NCBI GenBank assembly: GCA_041751875.1
Contig: JBGSIC010000029.1
Location: 1 to 64,000 of the forward strand
From: JBGSIC01 sp041751875
GTDB taxonomy: Bacteria; Bdellovibrionota; FAC87; UBA2466; JACKAF01
DNA: 64,000 bases
Reading direction: 5' to 3'
Position numbers and translations under genes: made by a program. This document shows, in pieces, positions 7,925 through 16,255 of the stretch. The notes under the pieces are model-generated. The model was not told the origin of the DNA. It saw only the letters and a program-made list of their open reading frames with translations, and made no database searches. How positions within the stretch are numbered: position 1 is the first letter of the stretch; each line of letters starts with the position of its first letter.

Positions 7925-9520
7925 ATGGATAAGAAAAACATGACTTCCCTCGCTGGTTACCTCGGTGTCGGGGCTCTTTTGCTCTCTGGCTTAGCCGCCT
8001 ATTTGGTTCCTCATCTTGCGCTCATCTGGCAAATTGCTCTTGGTGTGGCGTTGGTTTCGCTTATCGCATTCATCGTTTTGGATCGAAAAAGTTTTCAGAC
8101 CTCGCTTTCTCGCAAGACCACTCGGTACGGCATCAACGCTATCGTGATGAGCGTGATCATGCTTTTTATTGTCATTTTCATCAACGTGATCGCTAACGAG
8201 TACGATCTTAAAAAAGATGTAACAAAAAACAAATTAAACACGCTTTCGGATGAAACCTTGAAGGTCCTTAAGGGGCTAGATTCCGAAATTACGGTTAAGG
8301 CATTCCTGCAGCCCACTCAGATTCCGATGTTCGATAGGATTTTCGAAAAGTACTCCTATCACACCGACAAACTGAAAAAAGAATATGTGGATCTCGACAA
8401 AGATCCTCTCGCGGTAACCCGTTACAAAGTTAAGAGCGCGGGCACGTTGGTATTTGAGAGCCCCACGCGTTCCGCTCGCGTCGAAAATCTTCAGGGTGCG
8501 GATGACCCGAAGATGGAAGAAAAGGTCACCAACGCCATTGTGCAAGTAGCGAAAGGCGACAAGAAGAAAGTTTATTTTCTCAAGGGACATGGAGAGCGTT
8601 CGATCTCAGATACCGGTCGCGATGGTTACTCACAGATGAGAGAAACGTTGGAAAGCGGCCGTTATAAGGTGGAAGAATTGATGCTTCTGGATAAGGATCA
8701 AATCCCTTCCGATGCGGATATGCTGATTATCGCGGGTCCGAAATCGGATTTCACCAAACATGAAACCGATTTACTCGAGAAATTTTTCCAGGCGGGGGGA
8801 AAAGGCATTGTGATGCTCGATCCGACTTCGACGCCCACGGTGGGAAGTTTACTCAAAACCCTCGGTACAACCTGGTCCCCCAATAGCACTATTTACGAGA
8901 CTAATAAGTTGCAGCAATTAGCAGGGGGTAATCCACTTGCGCCGATTATCACTTCCTATGATCCCCGACACGAGATTACCAAGGAGAACCGCGAGCTAAG
9001 CATTTTCCCCGTCGCAAGCCCTGTAGAAAAAGCGGAAAAGGGACCAGATAATCTCCGTGTGCAGTCCTTGTTTAAGACCAGCGATCGCAGTTTGGTCGCA
9101 AACCTTAAGGGCAACCGCCTAGATGTGAATGAGAAAACCTCACGACGCGGCCCGATCTCTATCGCCGTAGCGGTTACAGGGACAGCCGGGAAGGATCCCG
9201 CTGTTGCCGATAACACGATCGCAAAAGAAGAACCTGCGGCTAAGAAAAAAGAAACGCGTGTCGTGGTAGTCGGGGACTCGGATTTCCCGGCCAATGGAGT
9301 GAGCCGTTTCGGCATCAACTCAGATATTTTTCAGAATATGCTGAGCTGGGTGGCACATGAAGAAGATTTGATTTCCGTTCGCCCGAAAGACACCAGCGTG
9401 AGTGAACTGGAAATCACCGATGCCCGTTTGCGGGTCATTCACGTGGCCTCCGTGTTTCTGCTGCCGATTCTGGCAGTTGTTGCCGCCATCGGTATCTCAA
9501 TTAGCCGGCGACGCAAGTAG
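7925..9520 (+). CDS. GldG-like ABC auxiliary protein with extracytoplasmic domain
   Basis: A 531-residue protein with three N-terminal hydrophobic segments (residues about 12-30, 33-50 and 71-90), a large periplasmic domain and one C-terminal membrane helix (residues about 505-525) ending in basic RRRK. The segment starting NKLNTLSDETLKVLKGL, then KVYFLKGHGERS and a Rossmann-like DMLIIAGP, are hallmarks of the Gldg/ABC_transp_aux family (IFT52-like domain). It is the third gene of the exporter operon and is presumed to act with the permease in the envelope; the substrate is unknown. Confidence 0.9.
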   Translation: MDKKNMTSLAGYLGVGALLLSGLAAYLVPHLALIWQIALGVALVSLIAFIVLDRKSFQTSLSRKTTRYGINAIVMSVIMLFIVIFINVIANEYDLKKDVTKNKLNTLSDETLKVLKGLDSEITVKAFLQPTQIPMFDRIFEKYSYHTDKLKKEYVDLDKDPLAVTRYKVKSAGTLVFESPTRSARVENLQGADDPKMEEKVTNAIVQVAKGDKKKVYFLKGHGERSISDTGRDGYSQMRETLESGRYKVEELMLLDKDQIPSDADMLIIAGPKSDFTKHETDLLEKFFQAGGKGIVMLDPTSTPTVGSLLKTLGTTWSPNSTIYETNKLQQLAGGNPLAPIITSYDPRHEITKENRELSIFPVASPVEKAEKGPDNLRVQSLFKTSDRSLVANLKGNRLDVNEKTSRRGPISIAVAVTGTAGKDPAVADNTIAKEEPAAKKKETRVVVVGDSDFPANGVSRFGINSDIFQNMLSWVAHEEDLISVRPKDTSVSELEITDARLRVIHVASVFLLPILAVVAAIGISISRRRK

Positions 9521-9653
9521 AGCGGCTTAGGCACTTGTCCAAAGACTTAGGCGGGACAAGGCGTTCCGCGTGGCTTAGCGCATTATTTATTCCTTGCCCT
9601 TTTCTTAGAAACCCCCCTATCTAATGGGTAGGTAACTACGCAAAGGGGTAAAT

Positions 9654-11294
9654 ATGTTTCAGGCGTCCTCGGTCTTGAAAGCTTTTCTCGTGGCAATTTT
9701 CTTGCTGGGAGGAAGCAGTGTTTGGGCCCAGAACGAAAATGAAACGGAATTTGCCTTACTCCCCGTTTACAAAAAGCTGATTGAAAGCGGAAGCACTGCC
9801 GAAAAAATAGGCGCTCTCAAGGCGCTTGAAAAAGCGGAAGTGGACTCTCCAGAAGTACTCGACATGGTCGCCATTGCTTTGGAATCCACCCAAGATGACG
9901 AAGTAAAGCTAGCTGCTTTCGCGGCGCTTTCTCAAATTCTTTTTGCCGATCACATTGATTATCCTAAGCTCGCAGAGCGCATTGTTCCTCTTCTTGCGCA
10001 CCAGGATCCGACGTTTGCCGAGAAGGCGGCCCACGCCTTGTACAGTGTGGGTTATCGCCATGACTTTTCAGAAGAAGAACTGGATTTTTTTGTTGGGGTG
10101 CTCCAATCAAAGGATCTAAAAACGATTTCAACGCTGCTCTGGACGGTCCAGGCGCTTAACCAAAAAGACCTCAAAGTACTCACTCCGGCTCTCATCGAGT
10201 TGATCTCGCACGAGAACGATTCTCTGCGGGAGGATGTGGCCTATGCGATTGAAGAGTCGAAGACCTTTGACCCCGATTTTGTTTCTCCTCTCTGCATTCA
10301 GCTGGACAAGGAAGAACACGCGGCAGCAGCGCTAAAGCAGATAGCGGCGCTTGCAAACTTTAAGTACACAGATCAAACAGGAGAAAGTTTTCTGAAGGTT
10401 CTAAAATCACAGGACGCACAAGTTCGCAGTTTCGGGGCGATGACTTTAGGAAGATTTGGAAAAGGGGCCACGCCCCTCGTGCCGCGTCTCATTGAACGCG
10501 TCAATGGGCTCGGCGAAGACCGGGCGGCGGCGGCAGTTTCTTTACTGCTGCTGCGAACGGTGGTGGGTAAGAACGATCCCTTGCCCGCTCTTAAAAAAGC
10601 CTATGTCGTAGAAGCCACGGGTTTTAAGAAAACATTCGCAGTGGTGATTCTGGCGTTTGCCAATTCTAAAGACCCCAAGGAAACAGAACTCCTTGAGAGT
10701 GCAGTTAACTATCTTAGCGGAGAAATAAAACGCACTTATAAGCGGGAAGAGGCGCAATCTCTCCGTAGTCTTATCGAACTCATTTCCTTCTCGGGTGCGC
10801 CGGCCTTGCTTTTAAAAGACGAGCTTCTGCAAGCCGGCGAAAGCTTACCTCCCGATGTGAGTCCCTATTACCCGCGTATGGCGATAGAGACCACTGTAGC
10901 GGAGTGGCTGCTTTTGCAAGGCCCGGAGCTCAAGGGCAAGGAGTTGCCTCTGTTCGTGGAATATGTTTCCTCACTTAGTTTAGACGACGAAATGAGCAGA
11001 ATGGTGCTTCCCAGCCACGCCTTTGACGGAGCAGCCGAGTCCGTCCGGTTGTATCCGCATCTTTTTAACTACGAACTAGAAGCCTACACGGACGCATTTT
11101 TTAGGGTCATTGAAGATCCCTCTGCCCCTGAAGATGTGCGACTATTTGCCTTAAATCTCTTTCAGAGCCTGGCGGTATCAGAATCGCACGCCGTTATTCC
11201 GTACTTAGCCCGGTTAGAAGTGCTCAAGCAAAGTGCGTCCGAAGAGGTGGGGAAGGCGATAGATCAGATTCTAGAAAGCGCGAAACGTAACTAA
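9654..11294 (+). CDS. Secreted HEAT-repeat protein
   Basis: Signal peptide (AFLVAIFLLGGSSVWA, cleavage near residue 25 before QNEN) followed by roughly 500 residues of paired-helix repeats rich in Leu/Ala/Glu, for example ALKALEKAEVDSPEVLDMVA and LAAFAALSQIL, consistent with HEAT/armadillo-type solenoids. No catalytic motif is visible. Such proteins act as interaction scaffolds; here the location would be the periplasm. Preceded by a 133-bp gap after the exporter operon and convergent with tsaB, only 3 bp apart. Confidence 0.8.
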   Translation: MFQASSVLKAFLVAIFLLGGSSVWAQNENETEFALLPVYKKLIESGSTAEKIGALKALEKAEVDSPEVLDMVAIALESTQDDEVKLAAFAALSQILFADHIDYPKLAERIVPLLAHQDPTFAEKAAHALYSVGYRHDFSEEELDFFVGVLQSKDLKTISTLLWTVQALNQKDLKVLTPALIELISHENDSLREDVAYAIEESKTFDPDFVSPLCIQLDKEEHAAAALKQIAALANFKYTDQTGESFLKVLKSQDAQVRSFGAMTLGRFGKGATPLVPRLIERVNGLGEDRAAAAVSLLLLRTVVGKNDPLPALKKAYVVEATGFKKTFAVVILAFANSKDPKETELLESAVNYLSGEIKRTYKREEAQSLRSLIELISFSGAPALLLKDELLQAGESLPPDVSPYYPRMAIETTVAEWLLLQGPELKGKELPLFVEYVSSLSLDDEMSRMVLPSHAFDGAAESVRLYPHLFNYELEAYTDAFFRVIEDPSAPEDVRLFALNLFQSLAVSESHAVIPYLARLEVLKQSASEEVGKAIDQILESAKRN

Positions 11295-11297
11295 ACT

Positions 11298-11960
11298 TTA
11301 AGCTCTGAAATGATCATCGGCGTAGTAAGTGGGTTGCGCGCGGATCCAATCTTCAATTTGAGGCAAAGATTTTCTGGTTTGGGATTGAAGCAAGTAAGTT
11401 CCTAGATCCGCCGCCTGTAGTGCATACAAATTCGGCGAAGGGTTACCTTCATCGCGAATGAGCAGCGTTTCCTTTTCCACGCTTTCCAGCCGATCATTTT
11501 CTACCATCAAATCTTTTTGAAAGAGCACACGTTCGGTCTCGCACGCAAAAAGAGAAACCACGCCTTTTCGCGGCGTCATGCGCGTGAGCACACCGATCTG
11601 CTTGGGGCCCTTAAACTCAGGCTGCTTTTTAATCCAGCCCCAAACACGGGGTTCGGCGCTGTGAACTGTTTCGATGGTGGCGTTCCAGGCCATGGCGAGC
11701 GCTTTAGCGGAGGAAAAACCGACGCGCAGACCAGTAAAGGAGCCTGGACCGTCGCTTACGATCACGCGTGATACCCGGGAAATCCCGGCTTCCCCCATCA
11801 GGCGTCCGGCTGCGGGAATAAGTTCGCTCGCGTGCCGCGACCCGGACGAAAATAGAACCGAACCCAGGACCACGGGCTGTGCTCCGCTTTCAAAGCGATG
11901 AAGCGCCACGCTGCCAGGGCTTTGGGCGACCGCAAAACTCAGCCAGTACTCAGATTCCAT
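11298..11960 (-). CDS. tsaB: tRNA threonylcarbamoyladenosine biosynthesis protein TsaB
   Basis: 220-residue ASKHA-fold protein that partners TsaD and TsaE to make t6A37 in ANN-decoding tRNAs (cytoplasm). The diagnostic SDGPGSFTGLRVGFSSAKALA stretch in the N-terminal domain (cut here to the motif GPGSFTGLRVG) is present and the length fits TsaB. The C-terminal part is divergent, as is usual. The gene reads away from the structured non-coding region at 12017-12165 and may share a transcript with it. Confidence 0.88.
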   Translation of the reverse strand: MESEYWLSFAVAQSPGSVALHRFESGAQPVVLGSVLFSSGSRHASELIPAAGRLMGEAGISRVSRVIVSDGPGSFTGLRVGFSSAKALAMAWNATIETVHSAEPRVWGWIKKQPEFKGPKQIGVLTRMTPRKGVVSLFACETERVLFQKDLMVENDRLESVEKETLLIRDEGNPSPNLYALQAADLGTYLLQSQTRKSLPQIEDWIRAQPTYYADDHFRA

Positions 11961-12016
11961 GACCTGGGTGTTAGCATTCTTGCCTAAAATAGGGGAAAAA
12001 AAGAGACGAAAAAGTA

Positions 12017-12165
12017 GGGCGGCAGAAAAGAACGTTGGCCAAGCGAGGGGTAGTGCTTGGCCGGGTATCTGGTTTCGGGGGTTGTCCTTTTTTTAAGACG
12101 AAAGTTAGGGGAACTTCCGCCACTCTGCCGCCCCCGTGTAGAAACTCCGAGCCTCGTAAGAGGCT
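12017..12165 (-). ncRNA. Candidate structured RNA upstream of tsaB
   Basis: The 380-bp gap 11961-12341 contains nested inverted repeats that do not fit a coding frame. A perfect 10-bp closing stem pairs 12017-12026 (GGGCGGCAGA) with 12124-12133. Inside it lie a perfect 8-bp hairpin (12037-12044 with 12055-12062, 10-nt loop) and a 5-bp hairpin (12102-12106 with 12112-12116). Outside it is a hairpin closed by a GTAA tetraloop on the plus strand (12150-12155 with 12160-12165). On the minus strand the closing stem is followed by a T-rich run near 12016-11992, and a perfect TATAAT lies upstream, so I favour minus. It could be a free small RNA or a leader of tsaB; no Rfam family recognised. The remaining 12190-12341 part shows only scattered AT-rich boxes. 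Confidence 0.4.
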
Positions 12166-12182
12166 TCCCTCAAGACATTCTT

Positions 12183-12212
12183 ATTATAACGCGGCGAATC
12201 AGGGGGCCGCAA
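12183..12212 (-). promoter_or_regulatory. Putative promoter for the structured RNA / tsaB
   Basis: Reading the minus strand, TTGCGG (plus 12207-12212) and a perfect TATAAT (plus 12183-12188) are 18 bp apart, placing a start site near 12176, just upstream of the tetraloop hairpin. The -35 matches only three of six consensus bases, so this is tentative. Confidence 0.35.
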
Positions 12213-12341
12213 TACACAGCTTGTATACACCCAGAGGTCCTTTTTTTGTGTTATATTAAAGCGTTACGCGTTGACTGGCGCGTAGCCGGCCCCCTTTTTG
12301 ACAGCTGGGGGGCGCGTTGGCCAAACGCGGGCGAATCCACT

Positions 12342-12626
12342 ATGCTGGCGCCGGGAAACGAACCGGTGGTGCCGATGCAATGTGAAATTCGCGTTTTGAA
12401 GGGTAAACAGTGGCACCGTTTTCAGGTGACTCGCGGGGTAACATTGCGAGAAGCGCTTCTGGATCAGGGACTTTCCCCGTATCAGGGACGCTTTCGCAAA
12501 TTGAACTGTCGCGGGTTGGGTGTTTGCGGAAGCTGCAAGGTTTATCAAAAAGAAAATGGCCAATATTGGGAACGTCGGGCCTGTCAGCTGAAGTGTTTTG
12601 CCCCGATCGAAGTGAAATTGCCATGA
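12342..12626 (+). CDS. 2Fe-2S ferredoxin-like protein
   Basis: About 94 residues when started at the ATG at 12342 (or 83 from the ATG at 12375); the frame is open further upstream but that part overlaps the structured non-coding region and looks non-coding. Cysteines Cys56, Cys62, Cys65 and Cys81 form C-x5-C-x2-C-x15-C, a plant/adrenodoxin-type beta-grasp 2Fe-2S layout with a shortened last spacing; Cys85 is extra. It probably carries electrons in the cytoplasm. It opens a compact plus-strand run that also holds a Rieske protein and an FAD oxidoreductase. Redox partners are unproven. Confidence 0.75.
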   Translation: MLAPGNEPVVPMQCEIRVLKGKQWHRFQVTRGVTLREALLDQGLSPYQGRFRKLNCRGLGVCGSCKVYQKENGQYWERRACQLKCFAPIEVKLP

Positions 12627-12642
12627 AAGAGAGCGCACCACG

Positions 12643-13344
12643 ATGATTATCAAAGCCTACGCCCGAAGCGTGATTGGTAGCCGCGAAAAGAACCAAGATT
12701 CTTATTTGATTGAAGATGATCGCCAGCTATACGCGATTGCCGATGGTGTGGGAGGAGGCGTGGGCGGTGAAGTCGCATCGTCGATGGCTGTCGAGGGCAT
12801 AAAGGAACTTGCCCTTGATCACACAAAATTGAAAGAAGCGCTCGAAACCTGTCAGGAACGTATTTTGAGAAAGGCGCTAAAAGAGCATGGTGCCCCCGTG
12901 ATGGGAACAACACTCACGGTGGTTTGTGTCGAAGGTAATCGGCTTCATCTTGTGCATGCAGGCGACTCTCGATGCTATTTATTCCGAGGAACACACCTCG
13001 AACTGAAAACGGAGGACCACGAGTTTTTTGATGATTCGTTGGGGGCCACCGTTCTAGGCTCGTATTTGGGAATTCCCACGGACGAGCATACGCTGCAAAT
13101 TTTGCAGGACACCTTTGAAATTCTTCCCGGTGATCGCGTGCTTCTTTGCACCGATGGGCTCTACCGGCAAATCGAAGAGCCTCGTTTAGTTGAACTCATT
13201 AAAACCTATGAGCATAACCCGGAAGAGCTTCTCGAAAAAATGACACAAGAAGCGGCCGAGCATCCACACTCCGATAACATTTCCATCGTTTATATTGAAG
13301 CTAAGGCCAAGGACGCAGGCACAAAAACCCCTACTCAAGAGTAA
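12643..13344 (+). CDS. PP2C-type Ser/Thr protein phosphatase (second paralogue)
   Basis: 233-residue PPM/PP2C domain: NQDSYL with Asp19, IADGVGGG with Asp34, MGTTLTV, GDSRCYLF, CTDGLY and a terminal HSDNISIVYIE. The GG-H motif usual after DGxGG is replaced by GGGVGGE. Compared with the copy at 2180-2899 it is clearly paralogous but divergent. It begins 16 bp after the ferredoxin gene and is likely co-transcribed with it. Confidence 0.9.
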   Translation: MIIKAYARSVIGSREKNQDSYLIEDDRQLYAIADGVGGGVGGEVASSMAVEGIKELALDHTKLKEALETCQERILRKALKEHGAPVMGTTLTVVCVEGNRLHLVHAGDSRCYLFRGTHLELKTEDHEFFDDSLGATVLGSYLGIPTDEHTLQILQDTFEILPGDRVLLCTDGLYRQIEEPRLVELIKTYEHNPEELLEKMTQEAAEHPHSDNISIVYIEAKAKDAGTKTPTQE

Positions 13345-13387
13345 CTCTTGTCTTCGGCTCTGGTCGGGATCTATAGTTTTGACCTAT

Positions 13388-13744
13388 ATGGGACAGGTCA
13401 TAGCGATCAATCAGAGGCGGTTTTTTACGCTGGAGGAAGCCCAGGAGCTTCTCCCCGTTGTTCGTCGCGTGACGAGGCTCGCTGTGGAACGTGCGAAGTT
13501 TCTCAGCACTCAACTCAGCGTGGTTCAAAACCCAGAAAAGAAGCAAGCCCTAGAGGAAGACGTCTACCTAGTTTTTAAAGAGTGGCATGAAAAGGTTAAA
13601 AAACTCGGTGCGGATGCCAAGGGAATGTGGCTGGTCGATTTCGATACTGGGCGTGGGTACTATTGTTGGAAATACCCCGAAAAGGAAGTTTGCCATTATC
13701 ATGGCTACGAAGAGGGGTTTCGAGGTCGAGTTAAAATCCATTGA
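13388..13744 (+). CDS. DUF2203 family protein
   Basis: Started at the ATG at 13388 this is 118 residues. The RRFFTLEEAQELLPVVRRVT opening, helical middle and the KGMWLVDFDTGRGYYCWKYP segment with a final HYHGYEEGF match DUF2203, a small cytoplasmic family with no known function. In many bacteria the family has a DFP.. motif ending in CWR; the equivalent here is CWK. Its last 4 bp overlap the TTG start of the Rieske gene, indicating coupling. Confidence 0.8.
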   Translation: MGQVIAINQRRFFTLEEAQELLPVVRRVTRLAVERAKFLSTQLSVVQNPEKKQALEEDVYLVFKEWHEKVKKLGADAKGMWLVDFDTGRGYYCWKYPEKEVCHYHGYEEGFRGRVKIH

Positions 13745-14106
13745 GTTCGCTTGAGTCTAATCGTTTCGTGCTGGTTTCTACCAAGAAATTTGCGGACCTC
13801 ACCACACGTACTTTCAGTTTTAAAGTAAGAGGCAAAACCTACCAAGGATTCGTAGTGAGAAAAAAGGGAACCTATTTTCCCTACCTGAACCGTTGCCGTC
13901 ACCTACCGGTCACTCTTGATCTCGAAGATAATCAGTTTTTTAATCACGATCAGTCCGCACTTCAGTGCCATATGCATGGCGCTGTTTATGAAATTGAAAC
14001 CGGCCTTTGCGTCGGAGGACCATGTGTGGGAGCTTCTTTGCGAGCCTTAAGCTTCGAAGAGGAGGGTGACCAGTTGGTCATCGCTATCCCTGATGAAATT
14101 GAGTGA
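13741..14106 (+). CDS. Rieske 2Fe-2S protein
   Basis: 121 residues starting at TTG 13741, overlapping the preceding stop codon. Rieske ligands are intact: Cys52-x-His54 (RCRHLP) and Cys76-x2-His79 (CHMHGA). There is no membrane anchor and no oxygenase catalytic domain, so this is a stand-alone soluble Rieske ferredoxin, similar to NirD/BphA3-type electron carriers. It lies between DUF2203 and an FAD oxidoreductase, with which it overlaps by 14 bp; a functional electron-transfer pair is inferred from this. Confidence 0.85.
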   Translation: MSSLESNRFVLVSTKKFADLTTRTFSFKVRGKTYQGFVVRKKGTYFPYLNRCRHLPVTLDLEDNQFFNHDQSALQCHMHGAVYEIETGLCVGGPCVGASLRALSFEEEGDQLVIAIPDEIE

Positions 14107-15094
14107 ATCAGAAATCCTTGTTGTGGGTGGCGGCCTATGGGGGCTTTTGCTCAGTGAGCGGCTTAGCCGCAAAACAACTTCGCTTTGCTTTCTGCCCACA
14201 CCGGAACCTTCCCATTTGGCTCCCCCGCTTCCCGTTCATATCGGTACGGGAGAACCCCCACGAAATGCGGAGAAAGTTTTTGGGGAATCTTTATTCCGAG
14301 CGGTTTGGTCAGCGAGCGAAAAAAATATGCAGATCGCAAAAAGTCTCTGCGCAGACTTGGGCGTTGATTGCCAATTGGACACGCTTATCTGGGAAGAAGG
14401 AACACTTGAACGCTCTCAAGCGCTTCAACTCGATTTCCAGGCACTGCAAAAAGCTCTACGAAAAAAATTGGAAAGCCGGAAAATCGCTATTCATGCAGTG
14501 GAAAAACCCATTCAGGTTTCTGGAGCGCAGCCCTTTAAATACACGCTTCGTGGTGGTTCCGGTCTCACGTACCAAAGTTCACTCGTCATTTGGCTAGACG
14601 AACCCAACCTGGGGAATTTCTTTGCCTCGTTTAAAGATAAGTTGATTCCTGCAACACTGAGTTCCTTTCTTTACCCCGCCTCCCCAAAGACCCAAGGGGT
14701 GCTTCACCTTTTTAATAAAGGGGCGGATTTTGCAGCAGTGGAACCGACGGGTTTGCGACTGGGAAGCTACCGCAACCTGTACAGCGATACCGGGGTGGGC
14801 TTGCGCGAAGGGATCGATCCCAAAACCTTACAAGGTGTGAAGGCTTTTTTTAAAACCAAGAAATGGATTGGCGACGAGGAACCCCTTCAGAGTTTTGTTA
14901 ACTGGGAGCACTTGAGCTGCGACGGACTGGGCTGCGTGGGATCACTCAGTGAAGCGCCCGGCGTGTACGTTGCGGCGGGGTTCGCCGGCCGCATGCAGAA
15001 TTTTATTTTTCTGATCAGTGAAGCGATGGCACGATGGGCGAGTGGTGAAAAGTTCAGCGACCTAGATGTTTTCTCGCCCCGCCGTTTTGTTTAG
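14093..15094 (+). CDS. FAD-dependent oxidoreductase (DAO/GlcD-like Rossmann)
   Basis: Begun at the ATG at 14093 (333 residues), which puts the dinucleotide-binding ILVVGGGLWGLLLSERLS motif at the N-terminus as expected; starts further upstream lie deep in the Rieske gene. The rest is divergent: a VWSASEKNMQIAK segment, a strand-rich middle and a C-terminal GVYVAAGFAGRMQNF that resembles the second FAD-contact motif of D-amino-acid-oxidase-type flavoproteins. Substrate unknown. Overlap with the Rieske gene suggests that protein is its electron partner. Confidence 0.72.
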   Translation: MKLSESEILVVGGGLWGLLLSERLSRKTTSLCFLPTPEPSHLAPPLPVHIGTGEPPRNAEKVFGESLFRAVWSASEKNMQIAKSLCADLGVDCQLDTLIWEEGTLERSQALQLDFQALQKALRKKLESRKIAIHAVEKPIQVSGAQPFKYTLRGGSGLTYQSSLVIWLDEPNLGNFFASFKDKLIPATLSSFLYPASPKTQGVLHLFNKGADFAAVEPTGLRLGSYRNLYSDTGVGLREGIDPKTLQGVKAFFKTKKWIGDEEPLQSFVNWEHLSCDGLGCVGSLSEAPGVYVAAGFAGRMQNFIFLISEAMARWASGEKFSDLDVFSPRRFV

Positions 15095-15099
15095 AGGGA

Positions 15100-16242
15100 A
15101 TGATGAAAGACAGTACGATTGGAATTCATGCAGGCGAGCCGAAAACAAAGGCGGGCGATCCTGTCGTTCAACCCATTTACCAGAGCGCAAATTATATTTC
15201 AGGAGGAGAGGAAGAAAGCTACGAAGATGTCCGGTACATGCGACTGAATAACTCTCCTAATCACGAAACCCTTCATACGAAGTTAGCCGCTCTGGAGGGA
15301 GCGGAGGACGCGCTAGTGCTCGGCTCCGGGATGGCCGCTATTTCCAACGCTCTTTTGGCTTTGATCCCACTTGGGGGTGAACTGCTAGCCCAGAAATGTC
15401 TGTACGGCGGCACCGCTCACTTTTTGAACGATTTTTTCCCGAGCTTAGGGCGAAAGGTTCGTTATTTTCGGGATGAGGATGATTTGGAATCTTTGGTTAA
15501 CTCTCACACCAAAGCCATTTACGTAGAATCTATTTCAAACCCTCTTCTGGGTGTTCCTGACTTCGACCAAGTCGTATCGGTAGCGAAGAAGTACTCCCTT
15601 CTTACTTTAGTCGATAACACGATTCCCTCGCCCATCAACTTCAAGCCCCTTTCGATGGGTTTTGATATTTCTCTTCACAGCGCTACGAAGTATCTCAACG
15701 GTCACAGCGATATTGTCGCCGGTGCCGTGATCGGAGCCAAAAAACATTTAAAAGAAGTACGTCACCTGGCCGTGGAGTTGGGGGGGAGTCTTGATGCCAA
15801 CGCGTGCTTTCTACTGAATCGGGGACTGAAGAGCTTGGCACTGCGGGTAGAGCGGCAGACGTCGAGTGCCACCAAGCTCGCCCAAGCTCTGTCTGGCCAC
15901 CACAAGATAGCAAAGATCCATTATCCTGGTTTGGCCTCGCATCCCGACGCTAAACGTGTCGCCCGCTATTTCAAGGGCGCTGGCGGTGTGCTTTCCTTTG
16001 AGTTTAACGGCAGTGTGGCGCAGGCCGATGAGTTTATCCACCGCTTGGAGCTCCCCAAAATAGCGGCGAGCTTGGGGGGAGTGGAAAGCCTCATCACCCG
16101 ACCGGTGACGACATCCCACCGGGCCCTGAGCAAAGAACAATTGAATGAATTAGGCATCAAAGATACACTTGTTCGCGTTTCTGTGGGCTTGGAAGACCCC
16201 TCAGATCTGGTAACTGATTTTTTGAAAGCTCTAGAGAGCTAA
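15100..16242 (+). CDS. Cys/Met-metabolism PLP-dependent enzyme (cystathionine gamma-synthase/lyase family)
   Basis: 380-residue fold-type I PLP enzyme, cytoplasmic. QPIYQSANY near the N-terminus, the cofactor-binding LGSGMAAISNALLAL, VDNTIPSP and the Schiff-base lysine in HSATKYLNGHSD are in family order, as is the SLGGVESLITRP substrate-binding motif near the C-terminus. Activity could be cystathionine gamma-synthase, gamma-lyase, or O-acyl-homoserine sulfhydrylase; sequence alone does not separate them. Two methionines start the frame; the next gene follows after 13 bp. Confidence 0.92.
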   Translation: MMKDSTIGIHAGEPKTKAGDPVVQPIYQSANYISGGEEESYEDVRYMRLNNSPNHETLHTKLAALEGAEDALVLGSGMAAISNALLALIPLGGELLAQKCLYGGTAHFLNDFFPSLGRKVRYFRDEDDLESLVNSHTKAIYVESISNPLLGVPDFDQVVSVAKKYSLLTLVDNTIPSPINFKPLSMGFDISLHSATKYLNGHSDIVAGAVIGAKKHLKEVRHLAVELGGSLDANACFLLNRGLKSLALRVERQTSSATKLAQALSGHHKIAKIHYPGLASHPDAKRVARYFKGAGGVLSFEFNGSVAQADEFIHRLELPKIAASLGGVESLITRPVTTSHRALSKEQLNELGIKDTLVRVSVGLEDPSDLVTDFLKALES

Positions 16243-16255
16243 AAGGAACCTTGCG

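Noticed and set aside
12057..12341. Upstream extension of the ferredoxin frame
   Set aside because: It covers the structured region and has low coding character; the ferredoxin domain needs only the part from 12342.
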